NCBI GenBank assembly: GCA_004299305.1
Contig: SCPZ01000133.1
Span: 1-40,195, forward strand
Direction of reading: 5' to 3'
Length of the DNA: 40,195 nt
Source of the DNA: Methylobacter sp.
GTDB taxonomy: Bacteria; Pseudomonadota; Gammaproteobacteria; Methylococcales; Methylomonadaceae
Position 1 is the stretch's first letter; each line of letters begins with the position of its first letter. The notes below the pieces were generated by a model, which saw only the letters and a list, made by a program, of their open reading frames with translations, was not told the origin of the DNA and made no database searches. This document shows positions 33,522 through 40,195 of the stretch, one piece after another. A program made the position numbers and the translations under genes.

Positions 33522-34757
33522 TATCAATAAACTAAACGGCTCAACAATCACTCTGTCACCCGCTTGTACGACATTACACTCTTTTGGCAATATGATATAG
33601 CACCCGCTCCGGCTCATGGAGCTGAGAATATGCGAGCCTTGTTTTCCCGCTGAGGCAACAAAAAACTCGCCATGCTCATCTTGGCTGAGGATGCCGCGCT
33701 GATATTCCTGCCGTCCGGGAGATTTTTTTAACGCAGAGCTGCAAGTCGCGATGAATCTTAATGGTTTGGCAAACGGAGCGCCGGACAGCTGCCTGAGCGC
33801 GGGGGCTACAAGCTGCTGAAAGGTTACGATAACGGCAACCGGGTTACCGGGCAAGCCAAAAAAATAACACTGCCCTATTTTACCGAAGGCCAGCGGTTTT
33901 CCGGGTTTTATCGCAATTTTCCAGAAATTGACTTCTCCGCAGCTGTGCAGGATTTCTTTGACATAATCGGCCTCGCCGACTGAAGCGCCGCCGGTGGTTA
34001 TGATTACATCGTAGTTAAGGGAAGCTTCAATAAAGCGGTCTTCAAGCAACTGCTTATCGTCGGGAATAACGCCCAAGTCAACAACGTCATAGCAAGGATC
34101 TGCCAATAATCCACTTAACAGTGTGCGATTGCTGTCGTATATTTTTCCAGATTCCAGCGGCAAGCCTAATGCAGTCAATTCGTCACCGGTGGAAAAATAA
34201 GCGATTTTCAACTGTCGTTTAACGATAGGCCGATCAATACCGGCTGAGGCCAGCAAACCAAGATCAATCGCAGTCAGTTTTTTAGGTTGTGTTATTAAAC
34301 AGGCGCCTTGTTTTACGTCTTCACCGATTTCCCTGATATTTTGCAATGCTTGTGTGTCAGCCGGAAAATGTATGGACTGCCCCCGTGCCTGCACTTGCTC
34401 CTGCATGATCACAGAATCGGCTTGTTCCGGCACGACGGCTCCGGTAAAAATCCTGACGCATTGACCGGGTTGCAACTGCCCCTGAAATGGCCGCCCAGCC
34501 CAGGACGTCCCCGCCAAACTAAGCGTAAAGGCTTGCCCCTGAACTATATCGCGACCGGCGAAAGCATAGCCGTCCATAGCCGCATTCCGGTCACGGGGAA
34601 TATTGATAGGCGAATAAACCGACTCCGCCAACACCCGCCCCAAAGCGTTTGCCGTTTTTTCCGTATCGTTTACAGGATGTATAGCGGCTTTGATTCTGTC
34701 TAATGCATCTTCAATAGACAGTACCGACCCGGATTCCCGGCTGCATACGTCAATCAT
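33519..34757 (-). CDS. moeA: Molybdopterin molybdenumtransferase MoeA
   Basis: Inserts molybdenum into molybdopterin, the last common step of molybdenum-cofactor synthesis. Typical blocks include the start region VLAESVYSPINIPRDRNAAMDGYA, the IFTGAVVPEQADSVIMQE motif, STGDELTALG with SGKIYDSNRTLLSGLL, TTGGASVGEADYV and the C-terminal FGLPGNPVAV. The 412 residues are standard. Its start overlaps the mobB stop by eight bases, so the two are coupled. The last bases of its TAA stop come from the end of a family-1 repeat element. Confidence 0.94.
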   Translation of the reverse strand: MIDVCSRESGSVLSIEDALDRIKAAIHPVNDTEKTANALGRVLAESVYSPINIPRDRNAAMDGYAFAGRDIVQGQAFTLSLAGTSWAGRPFQGQLQPGQCVRIFTGAVVPEQADSVIMQEQVQARGQSIHFPADTQALQNIREIGEDVKQGACLITQPKKLTAIDLGLLASAGIDRPIVKRQLKIAYFSTGDELTALGLPLESGKIYDSNRTLLSGLLADPCYDVVDLGVIPDDKQLLEDRFIEASLNYDVIITTGGASVGEADYVKEILHSCGEVNFWKIAIKPGKPLAFGKIGQCYFFGLPGNPVAVIVTFQQLVAPALRQLSGAPFAKPLRFIATCSSALKKSPGRQEYQRGILSQDEHGEFFVASAGKQGSHILSSMSRSGCYIILPKECNVVQAGDRVIVEPFSLLI

Positions 34758-35313
34758 AATTTTTCATAACATGGTTTTGGATAAATGCGGCAATCATGTC
34801 CGGTCGGTTGAGATCCAGTTGCATCAAATAGGACGGTGTTTCCAACGCCGCATCGGTGGCAATTGCGATAATGTCCGGGTCGTTTGGATAAAGCAACGGT
34901 TTTTCAAGCGAGGATCGATGCAATTCGATTTTAGGGAATTTTTCTGCTCTAAAGCCTTCAACCAAGATCAGGTCCAGTTCGGATTGATCGAATTGTTTTA
35001 ACTGATCATCCAGTCCGGGTTCTTTTGCCGGAGTAAATTCGGTAATAATCGCACGTCGATACTGGGATACCAACATAACAGGCGAGGCCCCGGCTTCCCG
35101 AAGGCGAAAACTGTCCTTCCCTGGACGGTCGATTTCAAAATCATGATGACTATGTTTAATTAAGCCGATACGCAGGCCGTTTCGTTTTAAAATCGGGACT
35201 AATTGAACCAATAAGGTAGTTTTTCCGGTTCCGCTTGCGGCGACAAAACCTAAAACGGGAATTTGAGCATTCTGCATATCAACTAACATTAGATTGTTGT
35301 CATAAGATGTCAT
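34750..35313 (-). CDS. mobB: Molybdopterin-guanine dinucleotide biosynthesis protein MobB
   Basis: A 187-residue GTP-binding P-loop protein that assists MobA in attaching GMP to molybdopterin. The P-loop is [14 protein letters not shown]. Signature segments are [20 protein letters not shown] and [19 protein letters not shown], and the [15 protein letters not shown] motif follows. Internal Met residues (9 and 13) are alternative starts, since the first ATG has only a weak ribosome-binding site. First gene of the mobB-moeA pair; mobA is not in this window. Confidence 0.92.
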   Translation of the reverse strand: MTSYDNNLMLVDMQNAQIPVLGFVAASGTGKTTLLVQLVPILKRNGLRIGLIKHSHHDFEIDRPGKDSFRLREAGASPVMLVSQYRRAIITEFTPAKEPGLDDQLKQFDQSELDLILVEGFRAEKFPKIELHRSSLEKPLLYPNDPDIIAIATDAALETPSYLMQLDLNRPDMIAAFIQNHVMKNYD

Positions 35314-35370
35314 ATTTTAAGGTATTATTTAGCCAAATACTATGACCATAGGGCCCTAGGAGTAAAGACA

Positions 35371-35862
35371 TTGACTCGAATCTACCTGATTTTGTTATTA
35401 ATCATTGCGTTTTTTGGGATACGCGCGTTTTTAAAAACCCCGCCTGCCGTATTAGCTTATTACGCCAGGGTTTTATTGCTATCCATTATCGAACTGATCG
35501 TACTTTATTTGACAGTAACCGGGCGTTTGGACTGGCTTTTTGTCCTGATAGGCGTGGCCGGTATCGTTATGTTCCGCGTAATGCCGGTATTGTTACGTTA
35601 TGCGCCCCATTTACACAAACAAGGATCGGAATCCAATTCTGCTGAACAAAATACCGAGCAACAGCAATACAAAGCCGCCCCTAAAGGCAATATGTCAATT
35701 GAAGAGGCCTATGACGTGTTAGGTTTGAGAATGGGGGCGTCGGAGTCTGAGATTATTGCGGCGCATCGCAAATTGATGCAACGAGCACATCCTGATCGTG
35801 GCGGATCGAATTATTTGGCAGCGAAAATAAACTTGGCTAAAAAGATTTTGCTAAAAAAATAG
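35371..35862 (+). CDS. Membrane-bound Tim14/DjlC-like J-domain protein
   Basis: A 163-residue J-protein. Two hydrophobic helices (about 3-20 and 30-72, the second probably a helical pair) anchor it, and the J-domain is at the C-terminus (about 113-163, HPD in RAHPDRGGS). This layout resembles mitochondrial Tim14/Pam18 and bacterial membrane co-chaperones that recruit DnaK to a membrane client. The start is TTG 35371, supported by a well-placed AGGAG box nine bases upstream. It is the first gene of a probable operon with nlpD and rpoS, six bases before nlpD. Confidence 0.83.
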   Translation: MTRIYLILLLIIAFFGIRAFLKTPPAVLAYYARVLLLSIIELIVLYLTVTGRLDWLFVLIGVAGIVMFRVMPVLLRYAPHLHKQGSESNSAEQNTEQQQYKAAPKGNMSIEEAYDVLGLRMGASESEIIAAHRKLMQRAHPDRGGSNYLAAKINLAKKILLKK

Positions 35863-35868
35863 GCCTAT

Positions 35869-36792
35869 ATGACCTCCATTACCTCAAGGCTTATTTTTAT
35901 TGCAATACTATCGGCTTTACTGAATGGTTGCGCGGAACGTCTACACCCCGCCCCAATCACCTCAAACAACATTGCCACTTTGCATTCTCCTGTTATCGCT
36001 AAAATCGAGACAACATATTATCAAGTAAAGAAAGGCGATACTTTGTATTCAATAAGCCTGCTTTTTGACCTGGATTACCGGCAATTAGCGCAATGGAACC
36101 GGATCGCTCCGCCTTACACGATAGAAATAGGCCAAAAAATAAGACTCTTTAACACGAGCATTGGAAGCAAGCCTACTAACAATGCCATGGATGCAGGAAC
36201 TGTTGCTGAAACAAAACAAAAAATTGTCACCGCCACTGCAACTAATAGACCCGGCTCACAGACTTTATTAAATAAAATCCCGCCAAACAATGAGCCAAAT
36301 CTGGCTTACAGACCCTCATATAAAACCTATCCCCTTAAAAATCCCACTGAAAAATACGGAAGTAGTCCACAAAAAAAATCAATTATTTCAATTGATAATG
36401 AAAACATGTTAAAGTTAAACTTTCAATGGCCACTAAAAGGAAAAGTCTTAAAAACTTTTTCTCAAGCCGATAACAAAGGCGTTGATATAGCCGGCGAAAT
36501 AGGACAGGAAGTGAGTGCAGCTGAAGCCGGTAAAGTTGTATATAGCGGACAAGGCCTGATTGGTTACGGTAATTTGCTTATTCTCAAACACAACGATTTG
36601 TATTTAAGCGCTTATGCAAATAATAGCCAACTGCTCGTTACAGAAGGACACACAGTGGAAAAAGGCGAGGTTATTGCGAAAGTGGGGCAAGCAGGATTAA
36701 ACCCAGCAAAATCTGACCAACCATCCTTGCATTTTGAAATAAGAAAAAACGGCAAACCGGTAAATCCACTTAACTTTTTACCGGAGAAATAA
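35869..36792 (+). CDS. nlpD: Murein hydrolase activator NlpD
   Basis: A 307-residue outer-membrane lipoprotein that activates the amidase AmiC at division. A signal peptide ends in the lipobox LLNGC. A LysM domain follows (about 53-96, [14 protein letters not shown] and [19 protein letters not shown]). The C-terminal M23/LytM domain (about 195-300) is degenerate: the catalytic His of HxGxD is replaced (NKGVDIAG), as expected for a non-enzymatic activator. The final [19 protein letters not shown] is the family signature. A low-complexity, Pro/Thr/Asn-rich linker joins the domains. It lies 41 bases upstream of rpoS and, as in E. coli, probably holds the main rpoS promoter inside it. Confidence 0.93.
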   Translation: MTSITSRLIFIAILSALLNGCAERLHPAPITSNNIATLHSPVIAKIETTYYQVKKGDTLYSISLLFDLDYRQLAQWNRIAPPYTIEIGQKIRLFNTSIGSKPTNNAMDAGTVAETKQKIVTATATNRPGSQTLLNKIPPNNEPNLAYRPSYKTYPLKNPTEKYGSSPQKKSIISIDNENMLKLNFQWPLKGKVLKTFSQADNKGVDIAGEIGQEVSAAEAGKVVYSGQGLIGYGNLLILKHNDLYLSAYANNSQLLVTEGHTVEKGEVIAKVGQAGLNPAKSDQPSLHFEIRKNGKPVNPLNFLPEK

Positions 36793-36833
36793 TAAAACCA
36801 TTTCGGCTTAAGTCGAACAATGTAGAGGTTATC

Positions 36834-37817
36834 ATGAAGGCAGAATTAGTTGAGCTATTGGACGATGATGTTTGTGTATTATTTGATGACGATTTGTCTT
36901 TTGACGATGAACTCCAACCCTCCTCCGCTATTGAGGAAACATTGGATGTTGATGAGCTGATTTCCATCGAATCGCGGCAAGATAAGAGCATGGATGCGAC
37001 ACGGGTTTATTTGAACGAACTGGCTCGTTCACAATTACTGACCGCAGATCAGGAAAAAATTTACGGCTCCAGGGCTTTGTTGGGCGATGAAGCCGCCCGC
37101 AACATTATGATCGAAAGTAATTTGCGTCTGGTCGTTAAAATTTCCCGACGTTACCTGAATAGAGGCTTGCCGTTACTGGATTTGATCGAGGAAGGCAACC
37201 TGGGCTTGATGCGCGCAGTTGAAAAATTCGATCCTGAAAAAGGTTTCAGGTTTTCAACCTATGCCACCTGGTGGATCAGGCAAACGATTGAACGAGCCAT
37301 TATGAATCAGACGAGAACCATTCGTTTGCCGATTCATATCGTTAAAGAAATGAATACTTATCTTAAAGCCCAACGCCATTTGGCGCAGTTACTCGACCAT
37401 GAGCCCAATGCCGAAGATATAGCGACGCACCTGGATATACCGGTCAATAAAGTTGAAAAAATGCTCAAACTCAATGAACGGGTTACATCGATCGATATAC
37501 CGAGCGGTAAGGATTTTGACAAACCTTTGGTCGAATCGATTTCCGATGGCGAGAGCTTGTCAGCGGCTGAAAAAATACAAGAAGACGGCATTAGGCACAA
37601 CATTACCAAATGGGTGTTTCAACTTTCCGAAAAACAGCGCGAAGTTATTTGCCGCCGCTATGGACTTTGCGGTTATGAAGGCTCAACCCTTGAGCAGGTT
37701 GCTCAAGAATTAGGCGTAACCAGGGAGCGTGTTAGACAGATTCAAATGGATGGCTTAAAAAGAATGAAGGAAATCCTGGAATTTAACGGCTATTCTTTTG
37801 AAGCTATTTTTAATTAA
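36834..37817 (+). CDS. rpoS: Stationary-phase sigma factor RpoS
   Basis: A 327-residue sigma-70 family factor that directs general stress and stationary-phase transcription. Region 1 is very acidic (residues 1-45). Region 1.2/2.1 starts at [13 protein letters not shown]. Region 2 is complete: [37 protein letters not shown] and [19 protein letters not shown]. Region 3 includes [14 protein letters not shown], and region 4 has [18 protein letters not shown]. It follows nlpD, the classical arrangement. The start ATG has an AGAGG box. A hairpin with CCTTGAA repeats follows the stop codon. Confidence 0.96.
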   Translation: MKAELVELLDDDVCVLFDDDLSFDDELQPSSAIEETLDVDELISIESRQDKSMDATRVYLNELARSQLLTADQEKIYGSRALLGDEAARNIMIESNLRLVVKISRRYLNRGLPLLDLIEEGNLGLMRAVEKFDPEKGFRFSTYATWWIRQTIERAIMNQTRTIRLPIHIVKEMNTYLKAQRHLAQLLDHEPNAEDIATHLDIPVNKVEKMLKLNERVTSIDIPSGKDFDKPLVESISDGESLSAAEKIQEDGIRHNITKWVFQLSEKQREVICRRYGLCGYEGSTLEQVAQELGVTRERVRQIQMDGLKRMKEILEFNGYSFEAIFN

Positions 37818-37829
37818 GGTTCAAAGTAA

Positions 37830-37881
37830 AAGGTTCAAGGCGCAACAATTCCTTGAACCTTGAACCTTGAACCTTGAACCT
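37830..37881. repeat. CCTTGAA tandem repeat with hairpin
   Basis: AAGGTTCAAGG (37830-37840) pairs with CCTTGAACCTT (37851-37861) around a 10-base loop. From 37851 the heptamer CCTTGAA occurs four times plus CCT. It lies between the convergent rpoS and nitrilase genes, and its last bases overlap the TAG stop of the latter (37880-37882). It may end transcription from both sides, but there is no U-tract. Confidence 0.65.
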
Positions 37882-38791
37882 AAAATGCACCTTGCAACGG
37901 CCAGTCCCTGTAATTAAAGACTTGCCCTTGTTCCCGAACCGTACCGCAAGCGCTGAGCGATATTTCGGCAACAACCCATTGCACTTCATTGAGATTACCG
38001 ACGGCTAAAATGCCGTTATCGGGAAAACCGCGATCCACGGGCGTATAAACAGCCGCCGCACCGATATTGACATCCACGGCTTCAGACCACATCGCTTCGC
38101 CCACCAAGGCGGATTGAACGACATAACATTGATTTTCCAAGGCTCTTGCCTGACACCCTATCTTAACGCGATGGTAGCCGGCCAGAGTATCGGTGCAACT
38201 GGGCACTAAAATCAAGTTTGCTCCGGCTTCAACCTGTTTTCTTGCCAGCATCGGAAATTCACTGTCATAGCAAATATTAATAGCTATTTTTCCGTATTCG
38301 GTATCAAAACACCTTAGTTCCTCACCTTTCTGAATCAGCCATTGCTCGTTTTCAAAACGAGTCATCATCAGTTTATCCTGGTAATCAAACTGACCATCCG
38401 GCATAAACAAGTAAGCCCGGTTTCGATAAGCGCCGGAATCCGTTTTGACCGGAAACGTACCCGGTTGAATAATACAGCGGTATTTTTTAGCCAAGGTCTG
38501 GAACAAATCCAGGTAATCCTCAAGTAATGACTGCATGACCGCCAGTTGCTTGTTTAATGATGAATACACGGTTTCGCCCGCCGAACCTGCTCCCGGCAGG
38601 ATTTCGGCATACACACTATCCCTGGCGATAAATAGCGAGGCCAACTCCATGCTGGCGTATTCAGGAAAAAGTAAAATCTTCGCGTCTTGTTCGGCGGCCT
38701 CACTAACCCAGCGTTCAGCCTTGTTTTGATACTGCTTCCAATTTTCCAGAAAACTGATGTCGTATTGAGCGGTTGCTATTTTAAAGTTCAT
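37880..38791 (-). CDS. Nitrilase-superfamily carbon-nitrogen hydrolase
   Basis: A 303-residue amidohydrolase of the nitrilase/cyanide hydratase superfamily that cleaves non-peptide C-N bonds. The catalytic triad is visible: Glu44 in LLFPEYASMEL, Lys in QDKLMMTRFE and Cys in NICYDSEFP (about 175). The NLILVPSCTDT and KIGCQARALENQCYVVQ segments are typical. The N-terminus starts directly in the fold with no signal peptide, so it is cytoplasmic. No adjacent gene shows its substrate; an amidase or omega-amidase-like role is possible. Convergent with rpoS. Confidence 0.9.
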   Translation of the reverse strand: MNFKIATAQYDISFLENWKQYQNKAERWVSEAAEQDAKILLFPEYASMELASLFIARDSVYAEILPGAGSAGETVYSSLNKQLAVMQSLLEDYLDLFQTLAKKYRCIIQPGTFPVKTDSGAYRNRAYLFMPDGQFDYQDKLMMTRFENEQWLIQKGEELRCFDTEYGKIAINICYDSEFPMLARKQVEAGANLILVPSCTDTLAGYHRVKIGCQARALENQCYVVQSALVGEAMWSEAVDVNIGAAAVYTPVDRGFPDNGILAVGNLNEVQWVVAEISLSACGTVREQGQVFNYRDWPLQGAF

Positions 38792-39477
38792 GTTCCAACC
38801 AAAAAAGTTATTGGTTTAATCATAATTAAAAATCATCCTATTTTGTTTAAGTTAGCGGTTTTTAATAATTTATTTTGTATTATTCTTATATCATTTCGCA
38901 CTATTTTTGATCTGCTTTGCACGATTTCTGCACGGTGAATTTCCATCGTGCATTTTTCTCGGGTACAAAAAATGGCAAAACCACAGAAAATCAAGAATAA
39001 AAATGGGACGGCATCATACCGTATTTTTATAACAAATGACGGTAAATAAGCAGGATAAGCAAAACAAGTACATAGTATGACCTCATCCCTTTTCCACAAT
39101 CGCTCACGACCAGTGCTCTTAACAAAAGCCGCATTGGGTGGTTTAGTTCCTACTTCTGGTCGCCGAAACTGAGAGACCTCCTCTCATCTTTAATACAGCA
39201 GAAAGACTTTGCCTTTCTTCATGACACACTAGGATGAGCATCGCTCACCCAGCGAATGTCCGTCGATCATGCCTTCCCGGTTTCCGCAATAAAGATCCAT
39301 TTTTCAAGCCTACAAATTCTAAATCGTCCAATTGTCTTACACGTAAAAAGAGTCTATTATTCGAAAAATTTTTGGGATAAGTTGCCTGTTAATACGACTA
39401 CAGCAACAGATAGGGCTATGCCACGTCCCTATATGAATAATCTGCCACCATAATAATTATCAAATGGAGAACAAACC
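38792..39477. promoter_or_regulatory. Structured non-coding region upstream of pilZ
   Basis: A 686-base gap with no convincing gene. The half next to pilZ holds three clear hairpins within 77 bases: GAGAG / CTCTC (39171-39185, 5-base loop), AGAAAG / CTTTCT (39200-39218) and TGAGC / GCTCA (39235-39247, 3-base loop). Further left, GCACGAT / ATCGTGC (38918-38950) is followed by ATTTTTC, a possible terminator. Since pilZ starts at 39478, an untranslated leader could carry these. I do not recognise a known riboswitch (for instance the c-di-GMP-I consensus is absent). Speculative. Confidence 0.35.
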
Positions 39478-39759
39478 ATGAGCGATAGCAAAGAAAATCG
39501 GTTAGCCGGACGGTATCCTACTTTTTGTACTGTTGAACTTGATTCAGGGACAGGCGTAACGCGCAACCTAAGCACTACCGGGGTTTGCTTTACGACGGAT
39601 AAGGCTATCGAACCTGATCGAATGGTACGTTGCTTTATTCCCATGGACAGAACAGGAAGAAATATGACCCGTCTTCGCTGTGAAGGCCGGGTGGTGCGTA
39701 CAGACAAATCCGAAGAGGGATGGGAGGTTGCCCTTAACTTCACGACATTGGAATGGTGA
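39478..39759 (+). CDS. PilZ-domain c-di-GMP receptor
   Basis: A 93-residue single PilZ domain. Both c-di-GMP-binding motifs are present: RLAGR (RxxxR) near the N-terminus and NLSTTG ([D/N]xSxxG) at about 37-42. A beta-strand-rich remainder ends in VALNFTTLEW. A GGAG box precedes the ATG by seven bases. Such proteins transmit c-di-GMP signals to motility, secretion or exopolysaccharide machinery. The GGDEF-EAL gene in the same window is 17 kb away, so the pairing is not implied. It stands alone and is flanked by long non-coding DNA on both sides. Confidence 0.87.
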   Translation: MSDSKENRLAGRYPTFCTVELDSGTGVTRNLSTTGVCFTTDKAIEPDRMVRCFIPMDRTGRNMTRLRCEGRVVRTDKSEEGWEVALNFTTLEW

Positions 39760-40072
39760 TTAGTAAAAAACCCACCTCGTCAATATCGCTACGACTTGTC
39801 GTCCGCCAAGTCGAGCATCAATGAAACAATAGCAACCGCCGCAGTTCGCAGAGCTTATTGCTCACTATCGTTCATTCTGGACTGCAAAGACGGATAATAC
39901 CGCTACGTCCCCCGCCGGGATACTGAAGCAGTTATCCCTAATGCCCATCCAGTCGTCAAAAGGAGTAGCGAGAGGCGTGGTGCGGTATTTATAAAAAACC
40001 ACCGTTTTAATCACCATACATGCCACCATACCTATGGCGCGATGGGCATAACCTTTGAGTCGCTAAACTTCA
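39760..40072. ncRNA. Possible structured non-coding region downstream of pilZ
   Basis: No ORF of interest. Complementary segments are frequent: CGACTTG / CAAGTCG (39792-39813), GGATAA / TTATCC (39892-39937), AATACCGC / GCGGTATT (39896-39989) and ATGCCCATC / GATGGGCAT (39941-40049). The second and third compete with each other, so alternative folds are possible. It may be an sRNA, a 3' UTR or decayed mobile DNA. Pairs found by eye can arise by chance, so confidence is low. Confidence 0.25.
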
Positions 40073-40195
40073 AAAATTGCCAAGAATAAATATACCCAAA
40101 TGGCGCAGGATTTTTGTTCGTCTGCAACGACTGCATGGATGCAGGAGGTAGAGCAACGCAGGAGCAGTTGCCGAGGCGTAAAAATGGGCGCATAG
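40073..40195 (-). mobile_element. Family-1 TIR element, partial copy D with insert
   Basis: Reverse orientation copy that starts at AAAATTGCCAAGAATAAA (the terminal repeat) and continues to the window edge, ending in the first half of the central hairpin (GTAAAAATGGGCGCATAG). About 50 extra bases sit between the arm and the hairpin and form two stems (CTGCAT / ATGCAG and GCAAC / GTTGC). Bases 1-30 of the window carry a related piece of the same insert. Confidence 0.75.

Noticed and set aside
38833-39099. 88-residue minus-strand frame in the pilZ-upstream gap
   Set aside because: Atypical composition, no ribosome-binding site, no recognisable fold; the region is AT-rich spacer.
39100-39260. 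c-di-GMP riboswitch upstream of pilZ
   Set aside because: I looked for the conserved c-di-GMP-I core words and did not find them; only simple hairpins are visible, so no riboswitch is annotated.
1-40195. tRNA or rRNA genes
   Set aside because: I scanned the gaps for cloverleaf-like sequences with a TTCGA loop and found no convincing one; a tRNA-scanning run would settle it.

Overview
The window looks like chromosomal DNA of a gammaproteobacterium. It carries nlpD-rpoS, rapA, mtgA, mlaA, mepA, lpxH and cysS. Overall gene flavour, moderate GC and abundant small dispersed palindromic repeats suggest a Methylococcales-type methanotroph. That placement is an inference from remembered family resemblance, not from a search. 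There are no rRNA or tRNA genes, no CRISPR array, no phage genes and no intact transposase. The accessory DNA consists of small non-coding repeats.

Layout. 1-319: dispersed repeats. 320-2071 (-): a secreted serralysin-like RTX metalloprotease. 2289-4185: a YdjM-type membrane protein and a lipase-like alpha/beta hydrolase. 4343-7922: an envelope block with mtgA, mlaA, mepA and lpxH. 8004-10135: a periplasmic cyclophilin and cysS, divergent. 10273-11408: a coiled-coil protein and a small lipoprotein. 11699-15053: two overlapping dynamin-like GTPases. 15520-19331: rfbB-rfbD-rfbA (dTDP-sugar synthesis, no rfbC) and an NAD-dependent epimerase-like protein. 19626-22680: an ODP-type diiron/metallo-beta-lactamase-fold protein overlapping a GAF-GGDEF-EAL protein, a likely oxygen or redox to c-di-GMP module. 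22971-28143 (-): a J-domain/Sel1 membrane protein, a CvfB-like RNA-binding protein and rapA. 28559-28978: a His/Pro-rich glycine-zipper protein. 29252-32310: an Fe-S/CCG protein translationally coupled to an AAA+ ATPase of unknown role. 32369-33434: a glutathione S-transferase and a hemerythrin. 33519-35313 (-): mobB-moeA. 35371-37817: a membrane J-protein, nlpD and rpoS. 37880-38791 (-): a nitrilase-family amidohydrolase. 39478-39759: a PilZ protein between two non-coding stretches with predicted RNA-like structure.

How the genes connect. Envelope and peptidoglycan functions (mtgA, mlaA, mepA, lpxH, nlpD, rfb genes) dominate the first half. Signalling and stress genes (GGDEF-EAL, PilZ, hemerythrin, ODP, rpoS, rapA, J-proteins) dominate the second. 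Three repeat families recur: (1) a 160-bp terminal-inverted-repeat element (copies at 11471, 19393 and 33438, a partial copy at 40073 and a fragment at 1); (2) a 115-bp repeat (29 and 15334); (3) a 112-170-bp 'ACGGAT' palindrome (157, 22823 and 25129). Part of family 2 appears to have been absorbed into the Fe-S protein reading frame. The most interesting candidates for undescribed biology are the Fe-S/CCG-AAA+ pair, the ODP-GGDEF/EAL pair, the paired GTPases with altered G3/G4 motifs, and the structured non-coding DNA on both sides of the pilZ gene.
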